The notes beneath the pieces were generated by a model. It was not told the DNA's origin. It saw nothing but the letters and a program-made list of their open reading frames with translations, and made no database searches. A DNA stretch of 44,483 bases from a virus: IMG/VR virus record IMGVR_UViG_3300025117_000116, positions 1 through 44,483 of that record; one strand, 5' to 3'. Position 1 is the first letter of the stretch. Each line of letters opens with the position of its first letter. This document shows, one piece after another, positions 43,842 through 44,483 of this stretch. Position numbers and translations under genes: made by a program.

Positions 43842-43885
43842 AGTTTCCTTTTTCTAATTCTTTCCAAGTCGGTTTTCCAAATAAA

Positions 43886-43909
43886 GCCGTTGATTATAGG
43901 CTCAACGGC
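43886..43909 (-). terminator. Rho-independent-type terminator (8-bp stem)
   Basis: GCCGTTGA (43886-43893) pairs perfectly with TCAACGGC (43902-43909) across an 8-base loop. On the minus strand it is followed by TTTATTT. It lies in the 99-base gap after the 44168 gene, and so would end or attenuate that transcript before the nucleotide-metabolism gene. Confidence 0.6.
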
Positions 43910-43940
43910 AAAAGCCCCCTTAGCCGCCCTTGCCAGACAA

Positions 43941-44168
43941 TTACCTAACCTCGAAATCAATCCCCCCACGATGAAACAAAAGATGACTAGTATCAACCTC
44001 CAACGGGGTCAAACGATGATAAGACGGATAACGAATTACAACACGGTCAAGACCACCGCGCTCAACAGTTGCCCAACGTCCATAATTTCTAAGTGCTGGG
44101 GAAAAGCTAATAAACATAGCCTTATCTCCCTTACGTGGGATTAAGTTCTTCTTGTTTTGATTCTTCAT
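43941..44168 (-). CDS. Small basic protein, possible early gene, unknown
   Basis: About 75 residues from the ATG at 44168 (AGGAGCAGAA upstream; a longer reading to 44210 lacks a site). A basic N-terminus (MKNQNKKNLIPRKG) is followed by a small beta-like domain with ATVERGG and RVVIRYPSYHRLTP. It could be a nucleic-acid-binding or host-takeover protein. It ends 32 bases before the terminator. Confidence 0.6.
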   Translation of the reverse strand: MKNQNKKNLIPRKGDKAMFISFSPALRNYGRWATVERGGLDRVVIRYPSYHRLTPLEVDTSHLLFHRGGIDFEVR

Positions 44169-44253
44169 TTCTGCTCCTGTTAAAGGGTTCATGTTCCTGC
44201 CTACACACACTATACGCTAGACTTCGGAAAAATGTTTGAACTATTTTTATTTC

Positions 44254-44297
44254 TTTCGATACCTGGTATCTTTGGATACCGGGTATCTTTCGATACG
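44254..44297. repeat. 17-bp iteron/operator array (GATACCnGGTATC)
   Basis: The 13-bp palindrome GATACC-n-GGTATC occurs twice (44258-44270 and 44275-44287), with TTTG/TTTC spacers and a further GATAC half-site at 44292. The direct period is exactly 17 bp. On the minus strand the spacers give GATAC-arm hairpins with GAAA and CAAA loops. It looks like a repressor or initiator binding array upstream of the 44168 gene. Confidence 0.65.
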
Positions 44298-44410
44298 TGA
44301 ATCTGCCAAACACTAAATTTTGGGGCTAACTTGTTGAATGCCAATAGATAAGCCTAAAAAGCCAAACACGTACCATTGGACTATATGAATATATTATTTA
44401 AATACTAGTT

Positions 44411-44460
44411 AATATATAAAAAAGAACTAGGTATAAGAACATATTCTAGTTTTATATATT
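44411..44460. repeat. AT-rich imperfect inverted repeat
   Basis: AATATATAAAA...ACTAG (44411-44430) is mirrored by CTAGTTTTATATATT (44446-44460), with a 15-base loop and a three-base insertion in one arm. It is in the most AT-rich part of the right end and could be an unwinding element or a promoter or terminator structure. Confidence 0.4.
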
Positions 44461-44483
44461 AATAAGCTCGCTCCGCTCGCTTG

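Larger units (their letters stand above)
44169..44483. other. Non-coding right end with iterons and AT-rich inverted repeat
   Basis: 315 bases without a convincing gene. It holds a candidate -10 (TATAGT in the minus sense, at 44209-44214), the iteron/operator array 44254-44297, and an AT-rich part 44380-44465. The window ends in a GC-rich GCTCGCTCCGCTCGC stretch whose nature cannot be judged from here. Confidence 0.6.

Noticed and set aside
43890-44144. 84-residue plus-strand open frame
   Set aside because: Antisense to the small gene at 43941-44168 and beginning inside the terminator.
44131-44313. 60-residue minus-strand open frame
   Set aside because: Crosses the iteron array and overlaps the better-supported small gene ending at 43941; no ribosome site.
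1-44483. Stop-codon recoding (TGA or TAG read through)
   Set aside because: TGA ends genes at 29037, 37747 and 39583 in ATGA overlaps and TAG ends others; long genes are intact with the standard code.
1-44483. tRNA genes
   Set aside because: No cloverleaf-like sequence seen in the few intergenic gaps; a dedicated scan was not possible here.

Overview
The window is a 44.5-kb piece of an AT-rich tailed double-stranded DNA phage (Caudoviricetes). Nearly every gene is on the minus strand, so transcription runs from right to left; only one gene, a small nuclease at 42.4 kb, is on the plus strand. Genes are packed with ATGA/TAATG overlaps and good AGGA-type ribosome binding sites, and TAA, TAG and TGA all act as stops, so the standard bacterial code applies. 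A Sec signal peptide followed by a porin-like beta-barrel and a second signal-peptide protein with a dockerin-like domain suggest a Gram-negative host, probably one poorly covered by cultured isolates. That host statement is inference.

Read in the direction of transcription, the right end (44.5-42.3 kb) holds a non-coding region with 17-bp iteron/operator-like repeats and an AT-rich hairpin. It is followed by a small early-type protein, a terminator, a nucleotide-metabolism fusion (deoxyribosyltransferase-like plus DUF1599-like), a zinc-ribbon protein and the divergent DUF1064-type nuclease. From 42.3 to 40.4 kb lie an outer-membrane-barrel protein, a patatin-like phospholipase and a small unknown protein. 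From 40.4 to 30.6 kb is a cell-surface/glycan cassette: four glycosyltransferase-type proteins (two GT2, two GT-B), two SAM methyltransferases (one fused to a GT-like domain), a UDP-GlcNAc 2-epimerase (WecB-like), an NAD-dependent sugar epimerase/dehydratase, a secreted dockerin-like protein and several small unknowns.

From 30.6 to 26.9 kb is a regulatory and replication block: an unknown protein, an ECF-type sigma factor, an unknown, an HD-domain phosphohydrolase, an HNH endonuclease and a DnaN-type sliding clamp. The pairing of sigma factor and clamp just upstream of the terminase is reminiscent of clamp-dependent late transcription in T4.

From 26.9 to 1 is the virion module in canonical order: small and large terminase, portal, two small proteins, a cupredoxin-like protein, prohead protease, scaffold, a putative decoration protein, major capsid protein, then an 8.5-kb block of surface/adhesin-like proteins (9.3-18 kb), the head-tail connector, neck proteins, tail terminator, tail tube, tail-assembly chaperone with a likely -1 frameshift extension, and a TP901-type tape measure that runs off the left edge. 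Two free-standing HNH endonucleases interrupt the connector region. No tail sheath is seen, so a siphovirus is more likely than a myovirus, but the rest of the tail is outside the window.

The most striking element is a 1134-residue protein (9505-12909) made largely of about 57 copies of a 14-residue repeat, which is itself organised into a 13-unit super-repeat of exactly 549 bp. It sits next to a BNR-propeller protein between the capsid and connector genes. I do not recognise this repeat family.
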